Shown in pieces: positions 6,753 through 12,137 of a stretch of 12,137 nucleotides of DNA (position 1 is the stretch's first letter; each line of letters opens with the position of its first letter). Under the pieces are notes generated by a model. The model ran no database searches. It was given only the letters and a program-made list of their open reading frames with translations, and was not told the DNA's origin. The position numbers and the translations under genes are program-made. The stretch is from Candidatus Cloacimonadota bacterium (GTDB taxonomy: Bacteria; Cloacimonadota; Cloacimonadia; JGIOTU-2; B8-G9): positions 1 through 12,137 of the forward strand of contig QMNM01000013.1 in NCBI GenBank assembly GCA_003647765.1, read 5' to 3'.

Positions 6753-8315
6753 TCATCTTCTTTTGGGCTTCATAATACTAACAGGCAATATCATCTCTTC
6801 CATAGAAATTCCTCCGTGTTGGAAAGTGCCATTATATTGTCTCTGGTATTCATGAAATGAATTTGGATAGATAAAATAATAATCCTCTTTAGCAAAAATA
6901 TAATTCTGCACAATGTTTCTATATGGAAGCTTAAAATCACCAGGATTTTTCAAGTATAATGAATGTCTGCTATTACTGCTTAGATTCCTACCTGTTTTAT
7001 ACCGTAAAGTTGTTGTTGTTTCTTTATCTCCAATAGCTTTTGTTGCCCTATTAACTTTTATAGAACCGTGATCCGTAGTTAAAATAACCACAGCATTATG
7101 TTGTTTAGAGATTTTTTGCATTACTTGATAGAATGTAGAATGTAAGAACCATGTTTTTGTAAGAGATCTTAATGCTTTCTCATTAGGCATCATTTCTTGT
7201 AAAATCTCACTTTTGGAACGATGATGAGCCAATAGATCAAGGAAATTATACACTAAAATCACCAATCTTTCTTTTCTGTAACTGTCCACCTTACGCAATA
7301 CAAAATCACCTTCTTCTATTTTGAATATTTTAATATACTTACTGTCAGGATATAAAGTAATTCCAGATTCTCTTAATTGCAAATCAATTAACTGATGTTC
7401 ATTCCGATTACAACTGTTCTCATCTTCTATACTATCTATCCAATATTGAGGATATTTCTTTTTAATTTCTATGGGCATTAGTCCACTAAATATAGCATTT
7501 CTTGAATATGGTGTAGCAGTCGGTAAAATGGAATAATATAGGTCAGTATTAATATTAAAGTACTTTTCTAAATACGGTTTAAAAGCTAGAAGCTGGTCAA
7601 AACGAAGGCAGTCCAATACAATAAAATATACTAATTTATTATTTCTTAATTCTGGACTCACATATTTTTTTACGATATCTGTAGAAATTGTAGGATGTTC
7701 GTCAGAATTTATCCAATTATAGTAGTTGTCAGATACATAATTACAAAATTCTGTATTTACATTCCTCTTTTCAAACTCGTGAGTTTGTATCAAGTTATTA
7801 TCGGTTATTCCATCTAATATAATATCCCATTCACAAATTTTACGATAAATATCCTGCCATTCCTTTGATGTGGGATTAGAAAAGAGGGTTCTATTTAACC
7901 AAGCACTAAATTTAGAATATTCTTCACCCATACGATTTAGTTTAATTTCGTCTGCTTGTAGTATTTTTTTTATACTCATCAAAATTTGGTTAGGATTAAT
8001 TGGTTTTATAATATAATCTGCAATATCTTTGGAAATCGCTTTATCCATCAAATTTTCTTCTTCACTTTTAGTAACCATTATTATAGGCACAGTGCTATTG
8101 ATATATCTAATTTGTGAAAGTGTAGCTAATCCATCTAATCCTGGCATCATCTCGTCTAATATAATTATATCAAAATTTTTTGCTTCTACCAATCCTATTG
8201 CATCCATTCCATTAGTAGATTTTGTAATCTTGTAGTTATGCTCTTCTAAAAACATTATATGTGGCTTCAAACTCTCAATTTCATCATCTATCCAGAGAAT
8301 TTTTATTTTTTCCAT
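6753..8315 (-). CDS. porX: PorX-like response regulator: receiver plus PglZ/alkaline-phosphatase-superfamily domain
   Basis: The 520-residue protein starts at an ATG with aaggag well placed upstream. Residues 1-120 are a receiver: acidic D10/D11, phospho-acceptor D54 (LDEMMPG), T82 and K104-P105. A helical linker (about 120-225) leads to a PglZ-type domain of the alkaline phosphatase superfamily. All expected metal ligands are visible: D235 (VLDCLRFD), a Thr nucleophile in LPTATPYSRNAIFSG (T266 or T268), D360 and H364 (NFLDLLAHH), D415-H416 (TTDHGS) and H500 (QHGGISMEE). This architecture is that of PorX of Bacteroidota, a zinc-dependent phosphodiesterase/phosphatase that acts with the PorY kinase and sigma factor SigP to control the type IX secretion system. 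No porY, sigP or T9SS component is visible here, so the target is unknown; homologues occur elsewhere in the FCB group. The active site looks intact. tsaE and a receiver-only regulator lie downstream. Confidence 0.88.
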   Translation of the reverse strand: MEKIKILWIDDEIESLKPHIMFLEEHNYKITKSTNGMDAIGLVEAKNFDIIILDEMMPGLDGLATLSQIRYINSTVPIIMVTKSEEENLMDKAISKDIADYIIKPINPNQILMSIKKILQADEIKLNRMGEEYSKFSAWLNRTLFSNPTSKEWQDIYRKICEWDIILDGITDNNLIQTHEFEKRNVNTEFCNYVSDNYYNWINSDEHPTISTDIVKKYVSPELRNNKLVYFIVLDCLRFDQLLAFKPYLEKYFNINTDLYYSILPTATPYSRNAIFSGLMPIEIKKKYPQYWIDSIEDENSCNRNEHQLIDLQLRESGITLYPDSKYIKIFKIEEGDFVLRKVDSYRKERLVILVYNFLDLLAHHRSKSEILQEMMPNEKALRSLTKTWFLHSTFYQVMQKISKQHNAVVILTTDHGSIKVNRATKAIGDKETTTTLRYKTGRNLSSNSRHSLYLKNPGDFKLPYRNIVQNYIFAKEDYYFIYPNSFHEYQRQYNGTFQHGGISMEEMILPVSIMKPKRR

Positions 8316-8551
8316 AATTTGCTCCTTTTGGTCTTAAGTGCCTGATCAAAAGTGTTTCTTCACCGCAAAGGCGCCAAGACACAAAGATAAGAAAATATTT
8401 CTATTCTGGGTAGTCCTCTCAAAGTGGTGGTGAATGATTTATTAAATAAAGCATCTCAGAATACCACTACTTATACAGGACTACCTTATTCTGAATACCT
8501 GAAAACTTATGCTCTATGTACTTATACTATTATTTATTTTTGTATTTGCTA

Positions 8552-8571
8552 AACGACCTTAGAAGGTCGTT
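8552..8571. repeat. Perfect palindrome aacgacctt-ag-aaggtcgtt
   Basis: Nine-bp perfect arms surround a 2-nt centre, followed by ctacatct. 'Aacgacctt...aaggtcgtt' palindromes are familiar to me as dispersed intergenic repeats. No U-run follows on either strand that would mark a terminator. Confidence 0.6.
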
Positions 8572-8590
8572 CTACATCTTGTTTTCTTGT

Positions 8591-8635
8591 TAGCCACGAA
8601 ATTACACGAAAAAACACAAAAAATTATCAGACATT
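8591..8635. repeat. CCACGAA/ACACGAA repeat with tcagacatt tail
   Basis: tagccacgaaattacacgaa continues into aaaacacaaaaaattatcagacatt. The ends match 6523-6557 (tagccac..., aacacaaaaa, tcagacatt), while the middle differs in length. This shows one dispersed family with variable internal units. Confidence 0.6.
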
Positions 8636-8650
8636 GAGAAGTCGTCTTAC

Positions 8651-8697
8651 TTCTTGTCTTCTTGTCTTCTTGAACTCTTGTCTTCTTGCTCTCTTGT
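8651..8697. repeat. CTTGTCTTCTTGAACT tandem array, related to 4034-4077
   Basis: cttgtcttcttgaact (8661-8676) is followed directly by cttgtcttcttg (8677-8688), flanked by further ttcttg/ctcttg units. The 16-bp period and the ttgaact segment match the array at 4034-4077. Both arrays lie just beyond the 3' end of a minus-strand gene. Confidence 0.7.
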
Positions 8698-8709
8698 TTT
8701 AGTTTCTCG

Positions 8710-8731
8710 TTTCCAAGTCCCAGCTTGGAAA
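8710..8731. repeat. Hairpin tttccaag-tcccag-cttggaaa after panB
   Basis: A perfect 8-bp stem with a 6-nt loop begins 3 nt past the panB stop on the minus strand and is followed there by acgagaaac, without a U-tract. It resembles the widespread 'cgttcccaagc...gcttgggaacg' dispersed palindrome. It could stabilise the panB mRNA 3' end. Confidence 0.5.
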
Positions 8732-8734
8732 TGT

Positions 8735-9538
8735 TCATATTTTTGCATAATAGCAGTGCTCTTTTGCTGGAAATTGATTTTTTTTGATTTCTTGAATATA
8801 TTGTGAAATTGCTTCTACAATATTGGAATGCAAGTCCGTGTATTTTTTCACGAATCTTGGTACTTGTTCTGTATATCCGAGCAAATCATGATATACAAGC
8901 ACCTGTCCATCACAGTATCTTCCAGCACCAATGCCAATAGTAGGCACAGAAACCGCTTTTGTAATTTCTTCTCCTAATCCTTCTGGGACAGCTTCTAACA
9001 CAAGAGCAAAAACACCAATCTCATCAAGTTTACGGGCCTGCTCTATCAATCTATTATACGACTCTACATCTTTTCCTTGAACACGATATCCACTAAATTT
9101 ATAAACTGATTGTGGAGTTAATCCAAGATGGCCCATTACTGGTATTTCAGAATCTATTATTGCTTTTATCACTTGTAATCGCAGTGGATTTCCACCTTCT
9201 ATTTTAACTGCTTGTGCTTTTCCTTGCTGAATTAGTAGTCCTGCATTTCTGACGCTCTGTTCAACAGATATATGAAAACTCATAAATGGCATATCAGCTA
9301 CAATCAATGTTTTATCTGCTCCTCTTTTTACAGCTCTTGTATGATAAATAATGTCATCCAAAGTAACAAACAATGTATTTTCATAACCTAAAATGACCAT
9401 GCCCAAAGAGTCGCCAACTAAAATCAAATCTATACCTGCCTCCTGAGCAAATTTGGCAGAAAAAAAGTCATAGCCAGTTATCATACTTATCTTTTCTACA
9501 TTCTTCTTTTCTATAATTTCTTTAATCGTTTTTGCCAT
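8735..9538 (-). CDS. panB: 3-methyl-2-oxobutanoate hydroxymethyltransferase (ketopantoate hydroxymethyltransferase)
   Basis: PanB transfers a hydroxymethyl group from 5,10-methylene-tetrahydrofolate to alpha-ketoisovalerate, giving ketopantoate, the first committed step to pantothenate and CoA. From the ATG at 9538 the product is 267 aa, close to the 264 aa of E. coli. Metal and substrate residues are present: D43 (LVGDSLGMV), D82 (VADMPFMSF), K112 (AVKIEGG) and E182 (VLEAVPEGL). Other family signatures are PVMGHLGLTPQS, TIGIGAGRYCDGQVLVYHD and the C-terminal FPAKEHCY. An earlier ATG (9571) would add 11 residues but has no nearby SD, whereas gaagg sits seven bases before the 9538 ATG and the shorter start matches the family. 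panC, panD and panE are not adjacent. It is divergent from gmhA with a 281-nt spacer; a TTGACA (minus strand, complement of 9685-9690) could be part of its promoter, but no good -10 was found. Confidence 0.95.
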   Translation of the reverse strand: MAKTIKEIIEKKNVEKISMITGYDFFSAKFAQEAGIDLILVGDSLGMVILGYENTLFVTLDDIIYHTRAVKRGADKTLIVADMPFMSFHISVEQSVRNAGLLIQQGKAQAVKIEGGNPLRLQVIKAIIDSEIPVMGHLGLTPQSVYKFSGYRVQGKDVESYNRLIEQARKLDEIGVFALVLEAVPEGLGEEITKAVSVPTIGIGAGRYCDGQVLVYHDLLGYTEQVPRFVKKYTDLHSNIVEAISQYIQEIKKNQFPAKEHCYYAKI

Positions 9539-9603
9539 TGCTGTGCCTTCAATTGAAACACATTTTATCATTTATAAAGCATCATCTCAGCTAAATTTGA
9601 TTT

Positions 9604-9658
9604 ATCAATGAAATTATTTGACTCACATTCTAATAACCACTCAAATTATTTCATTGAT
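9604..9658. repeat. 17-bp inverted repeat in the panB-gmhA divergent region
   Basis: atcaatgaaattatttg (9604-9620) and caaattatttcattgat (9642-9658) are inverse complements with one mismatch, separated by 21 nt. It lies 66 nt upstream of panB, where it could be in the panB 5' leader, and well upstream of the gmhA promoter. It may be an operator (two half-sites), a leader hairpin or a repeat; the sequence alone does not decide. Confidence 0.6.
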
Positions 9659-9745
9659 ACTAAAAAGCTAAAATAACAAAATATTGTCAAAAAAAAGTCG
9701 TATGCTTAACTCAATAACAATTATTGTTGAATATTGATGTAAAAG

Positions 9746-9774
9746 TTGACAAAGTTAAATTACACTAATGTTAT
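9746..9774 (+). promoter_or_regulatory. Probable sigma-70-type promoter of gmhA
   Basis: TTGACA (9746-9751) is a perfect -35 box. A 17-nt spacer leads to TGTTAT (9769-9774, four of six matches to TATAAT). Predicted start near 9781 gives a leader of about 40 nt before the gmhA ATG. Confidence 0.55.
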
Positions 9775-9819
9775 TATCCTAAAATAACTTTCTTGTAAAA
9801 TAAGGGATTAAAGAAGATT

Positions 9820-10407
9820 ATGAGACAAATTATTCAAACAAGGCTGAACGAAACAATACAAGTAATTGACCTATTATTCCCTTTATCTGGTCAGATAGAA
9901 AAAGTGATAGATACAATAGTCAATACCTTAGAAACAGGCAATAAGATTTTGTTATGTGGGAATGGAGGTAGTGCAGCAGATGCTCAGCATATAGCAGCTG
10001 AATTTGTAGTTCGTTTTCGCTCAGCTCATAATCGTAAGTCCTTACCTGCGATTGCATTGACTACTGATACTTCGTTGTTAACTGCTTGTGCTAATGATTA
10101 TGGTTTTGAGTACATATTTTCTAGACAGATAGAGAGTTTAGGAAGTCCAGGTGATTTTTTGATTGGAATTAGCACCAGTGGGAATTCGGAGAATGTATAT
10201 CAGGCAATCAAAAAGGCAAAAGAGAAAAGAATAAAAACTCTTTTATTGTCCGGTAGACAAGGTGGCAGAATTAAAAATATTGCAGATTTTTCTCTAATAG
10301 TGCCAACAGAAAAAACCGCAAAAATCCAAGAAGCACATCTGGTAATTGAGCATATTATTTGTGAATTTGTAGAAGATAAATTTTTTAACTTTAAGTCAGA
10401 AAAGTAA
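9820..10407 (+). CDS. gmhA: Phosphoheptose isomerase (sedoheptulose-7-phosphate isomerase)
   Basis: GmhA converts sedoheptulose 7-phosphate to D-glycero-D-manno-heptose 7-phosphate, the entry step of ADP-heptose synthesis for LPS core (or S-layer glycans). The 195-aa product is a single SIS domain of normal length. [21 protein letters not shown] at about 46-66 carries zinc ligand H57 and catalytic E61; [12 protein letters not shown] follows; [10 protein letters not shown] (117-125) binds the sugar phosphate; and [14 protein letters not shown] (169-182) supplies Q170 and catalytic H178. These match E65, H61, Q172 and H180 of E. coli GmhA as I remember them. The ATG at 9820 is preceded by aaagaag. 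A candidate promoter lies at 9746-9774. A small unknown gene follows 31 nt later, probably in the same transcript. Other heptose genes (hldE, gmhB) are not in the window. Confidence 0.94.
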   Translation: MRQIIQTRLNETIQVIDLLFPLSGQIEKVIDTIVNTLETGNKILLCGNGGSAADAQHIAAEFVVRFRSAHNRKSLPAIALTTDTSLLTACANDYGFEYIFSRQIESLGSPGDFLIGISTSGNSENVYQAIKKAKEKRIKTLLLSGRQGGRIKNIADFSLIVPTEKTAKIQEAHLVIEHIICEFVEDKFFNFKSEK

Positions 10408-10438
10408 AATATTATCTAAAAATATTAAGGAGTGGATA

Positions 10439-10705
10439 ATGGCAGAAAAATATGTATATGATCCAAAAAACTTCTGTATTCCTGTAACAAAGTTAGAGCC
10501 ATTAGAGGCGATTCAATTTGTTATTGATGATTTCGTTAAAAAAGAAGTTACATTTTGTATTGATGGTGATGGAGATCGCTGGGAGATTTGGCGAATTGCT
10601 TATGAAGATGATAGAGATACAATTAAAAGAAAAAACAGTCCTAAAAGTCCTAAATATGTATATGTAAAAGGGAAGAAAGTTGAATTTACAGTAAAGAAGC
10701 AATAG
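10439..10705 (+). CDS. Small conserved-looking protein of unknown function
   Basis: The 88-residue product has an excellent SD (aaggag, 6 nt before the ATG at 10439) and sits 31 nt after gmhA, so it is very likely translated from the same mRNA. It has no signal peptide and no membrane segment. The N-terminal half reads as loop, helix (LEPLEAIQFVIDDFVKKE) and strand (VTFCID). It continues with an acidic-aromatic turn (GDGDRWEIWRIAYEDD) and a Lys-rich C-terminal strand pair (PKYVYVKGKKVEFTVKK). I do not recognise the family. The context (heptose isomerase) gives no firm clue; it may simply be a passenger. A weak hairpin at 10779-10800 may end the transcript. Confidence 0.75.
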   Translation: MAEKYVYDPKNFCIPVTKLEPLEAIQFVIDDFVKKEVTFCIDGDGDRWEIWRIAYEDDRDTIKRKNSPKSPKYVYVKGKKVEFTVKKQ

Positions 10706-10778
10706 ACAATTATGTTTTATTCTTCTGAATAAGAAAATATATAAATGATTATAGATTCTTAAAAAATAGCACTAATAA

Positions 10779-10800
10779 TGACTAACTAAAATATTAGTCA
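10779..10800. terminator. Weak bidirectional hairpin between convergent genes
   Basis: tgactaa (10779-10785) pairs with ttagtca (10794-10800) around an 8-nt loop, and the plus strand then reads atttttgggg. It lies between the 88-aa gene and the histidine kinase and includes the kinase's stop codon. A second small hairpin, ttattc-ttct-gaataa, is at 10717-10732. Both stems are AT-rich, so strength is doubtful. Confidence 0.4.
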
Positions 10801-11916
10801 ATTTTTGGGGAAAATAGGCAGGTTGATAATAAAAGTGCTGCCTTCACCTTGCTTAGTTTCTACTTTAATGTGGCCTTGATGTCTCTGTACAATATCATTA
10901 GCAATTGAAAGCCCTAATCCAGTCCCAATATCTTTGCCATAAGAGAAAAAAGGAATAAAAATTTTATCTATTATATCGTCAGGTATACCTGAACCATAAT
11001 CAATCACTTTTAGGAGCCATCTATTTCCTAATTTTTCAGAGATGATTTTTATTTTAGAGCCAGATTCAGAGACCTCTAATGCATTTTTGACAATATTATA
11101 AACGACTCTTCTCATCTTTTTACGGTCAAAGTATGCTTTCCCAATAAATTCAATATCAGTATCTATCTTAATTTGCTCCTTCTTACATACAGGTTCAAAT
11201 ACTTGTACAATCTCTGTAATAAATTGTTGGATATTTTGTTCATCAAATGTTAATGCATTATCATAACTAACGAAGTCCAAAATCTCTTTAATTAAGTCAT
11301 TGATAAGCCATACTTGTTCTTTGATAATTTTTGTATATGGTTTAGTTTTTTCTGAAAAATTCTCAATATATTGAGAAGCAAGTAAAATTGAAGTCATAGG
11401 ACCTTTTATATCGTGTATAATTCGCCCTGTTGTTTTGCCAATTATTGCTAACCTCTCATTATCTATTAAGTTATTCCATATTTTCATTATATTCTCATTT
11501 GTCATTCGTAATCGCCGACTTAATCCCATTAAAATGGCATATAAAATAGAATTGTTTTTGGATGCTAATTGTCGTAAATCTTCAAATTTAATTTTAAGTA
11601 GCACACTATCTTCAATAGCTCGTACAGTTGCAGATCTCTTCTGATTATCTACAAATGACATCTCACCAAAGAAGTCATTCTTTTTAAGTATAGCTAATCT
11701 CTTCTCTTTATCACGATTACCTAAGTTTTTGATTACTTCTAATCTTCCTGATTTAACAATAAAAAATGTGTCGGCCTCTGTATTCTCATAAAACACGATC
11801 TCATTTAACATTACTTCTTCTTCAATTACGATTTGTTTAATCTCATCTAAACATTCATCTTTTACATGAGAAAACAGAGGAATAAGTGACAAAAGTTTTT
11901 TATTATTTGTATCCAT
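10798..11916 (-). CDS. Soluble histidine kinase with N-terminal cyclic-nucleotide-binding domain
   Basis: Numbering is from the ATG at 11916 (372 aa), which has aaggag five bases upstream; a GTG at 11922 would overlap that SD and is unlikely. Residues about 8-130 form a CRP-like cNMP-binding domain. Its phosphate-binding cassette (FFGEMSFVDNQKRSATVRA) has the Glu (E85) and Arg-Ser (R94, S95) seen in domains that bind cAMP or cGMP. A helix (about 130-155) leads to a HisKA-like dimerisation helix with acceptor H168 (IIHDIKGPMTSI). The ATPase domain follows: N-box N278 (NIVKNALE), G1 DYGSGIP, then GTGLGLSIA at 331-339. No transmembrane segment is present, so it senses a cytoplasmic ligand. No response regulator is adjacent; the receiver-only protein and the PorX-like protein about 5 and 2.5 kb away are possible but unproven partners. 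It is divergent from the gene starting at 12129. Confidence 0.92.
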   Translation of the reverse strand: MDTNNKKLLSLIPLFSHVKDECLDEIKQIVIEEEVMLNEIVFYENTEADTFFIVKSGRLEVIKNLGNRDKEKRLAILKKNDFFGEMSFVDNQKRSATVRAIEDSVLLKIKFEDLRQLASKNNSILYAILMGLSRRLRMTNENIMKIWNNLIDNERLAIIGKTTGRIIHDIKGPMTSILLASQYIENFSEKTKPYTKIIKEQVWLINDLIKEILDFVSYDNALTFDEQNIQQFITEIVQVFEPVCKKEQIKIDTDIEFIGKAYFDRKKMRRVVYNIVKNALEVSESGSKIKIISEKLGNRWLLKVIDYGSGIPDDIIDKIFIPFFSYGKDIGTGLGLSIANDIVQRHQGHIKVETKQGEGSTFIINLPIFPKN

Positions 11917-11936
11917 AGACACTCCTTTTAGGATTT

Positions 11937-11967
11937 CATATAGATTTGGTTCATAATTTTATGTCAA
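11937..11967 (-). promoter_or_regulatory. Candidate promoter of the histidine kinase gene
   Basis: Read on the minus strand, TTGACA (11962-11967) is followed by 19 nt and TATATG (11937-11942). The spacer is longer than ideal. The -10 would lie about 20 nt from the start codon, giving a very short leader. Confidence 0.3.
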
Positions 11968-12016
11968 TAAAATTTATAAGTTGGATAATACTGCAGAATT
12001 TTCATTTCACAAAAAT

Positions 12017-12044
12017 TTGACAAGAAAAGTCCTTTATATAGATT
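12017..12044 (+). promoter_or_regulatory. Candidate promoter of the gene starting at 12129
   Basis: TTGACA (12017-12022), a 16-nt spacer and TAGATT (12039-12044, four of six). The predicted start near 12051 leaves a leader of about 78 nt ending in a strong RBS. Together with 11937-11967 it would make a divergent promoter pair. Confidence 0.45.
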
Positions 12045-12128
12045 TTGATTTGGTTATAAATATGAAATTAGCAATGTCTTTAATTTATCTTAATGGTAAT
12101 TATTAATATGAGCGTATAGGAGGATAAG

Positions 12129-12137
12129 ATGAAAAAA
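12129..12137 (+). CDS. Start of a further gene (only the first three codons, MKK)
   Basis: An ATG at 12129 follows an almost perfect Shine-Dalgarno (aggagga, 12119-12125) four bases upstream, in the direction of the candidate promoter at 12017. The first codons encode MKK, a common opening of signal peptides, but nothing more can be said because the window ends. Confidence 0.6.

Larger units (their letters stand above)
8316..8734. other. 419-nt intergenic region packed with short repeats
   Basis: This spacer between porX and panB (both minus strand) contains a 'ttcaccgcaaaggcgccaag' type repeat (8359-8386), a 9-bp inverted pair ggtagtcct/aggactacc (8409-8417 and 8477-8485), and the elements listed separately at 8552, 8591, 8651 and 8710. 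A plus-strand frame from 8391 to the TAA at 8550-8552 reads like protein (for example SPLKVVVNDLLNKASQNT) but has no ATG and no RBS. I treat it as a possible gene remnant only. No other gene is supported. Confidence 0.5.

Noticed and set aside
6661-6855. 64-codon plus-strand frame overlapping the 3' end of porX
   Set aside because: It overlaps the conserved C-terminal PglZ segment on the other strand, starts inside an inverted repeat, and has no SD.
6753-8315. PglZ domain as a sign of a BREX phage-defence locus
   Set aside because: The domain is fused to a receiver in PorX architecture, and no brxL, brxC, pglX methylase or pglW is present nearby.
10798-11922. GTG start of the histidine kinase at 11922
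   Set aside because: The GTG overlaps the aaggag that is correctly spaced for the ATG at 11916.

Overview
This window is an AT-rich stretch of bacterial chromosome holding housekeeping, cell-envelope and signalling genes. The intergenic spaces are unusually full of short hairpin and degenerate repeats. A beta-barrel outer-membrane protein tail and a GmhA heptose isomerase point to a Gram-negative envelope. A PorX-type protein (receiver fused to a PglZ/alkaline-phosphatase-like domain) points to the FCB assemblage (Bacteroidota, Cloacimonadota and relatives). The intergenic repeats of the 'gccacagagacacagag' type recall Cloacimonadota or WOR-3-like environmental genomes. The phylum is an inference; no rRNA is present to settle it.

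Layout. 1-653 (+): C-terminal part of an outer-membrane barrel protein, followed by a strong hairpin. 849-1613 (+): secreted DUF4097-like solenoid with an exact 19-residue repeat. 1623-3842 (-): topA, convergent with the previous gene and only 9 nt away. 4079-4516 (-): smg/DUF494. 4706-4784 (-): tRNA-Pro(CGG), flanked by two nearly identical 44-bp hairpin repeats. 4809-5381 (-): PAP2 phosphatase whose last codons and stop lie inside one of those repeats. 5552-5944 (-): receiver-only response regulator. 5983-6414 (-): tsaE. 6753-8315 (-): porX-like gene. 8735-9538 (-): panB. 9820-10407 and 10439-10705 (+): gmhA and a small unknown protein, probably one operon. 10798-11916 (-): cyclic-nucleotide-domain histidine kinase. 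12129 onward (+): the first three codons of a further gene.

How the genes relate. topA supplies relaxation of negative supercoils, and smg next to topA is a familiar linkage. tsaE belongs to t6A tRNA modification. PAP2 and gmhA serve lipid-carrier or lipid phosphate metabolism and LPS heptose. panB makes ketopantoate for CoA. Three signalling proteins (PorX-like, receiver-only regulator, cNMP-sensor kinase) lie within about 6.4 kb with no obvious cognate partners beside them.

I see no CRISPR array, transposase, phage gene or recognisable defence cassette. The most notable material is the repeat-derived hairpins around the tRNA, the PorX-like protein and its neighbourhood, and the 19-residue solenoid. 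Several starts were moved inward to ATGs with good Shine-Dalgarno sequences (topA, smg, panB, histidine kinase).
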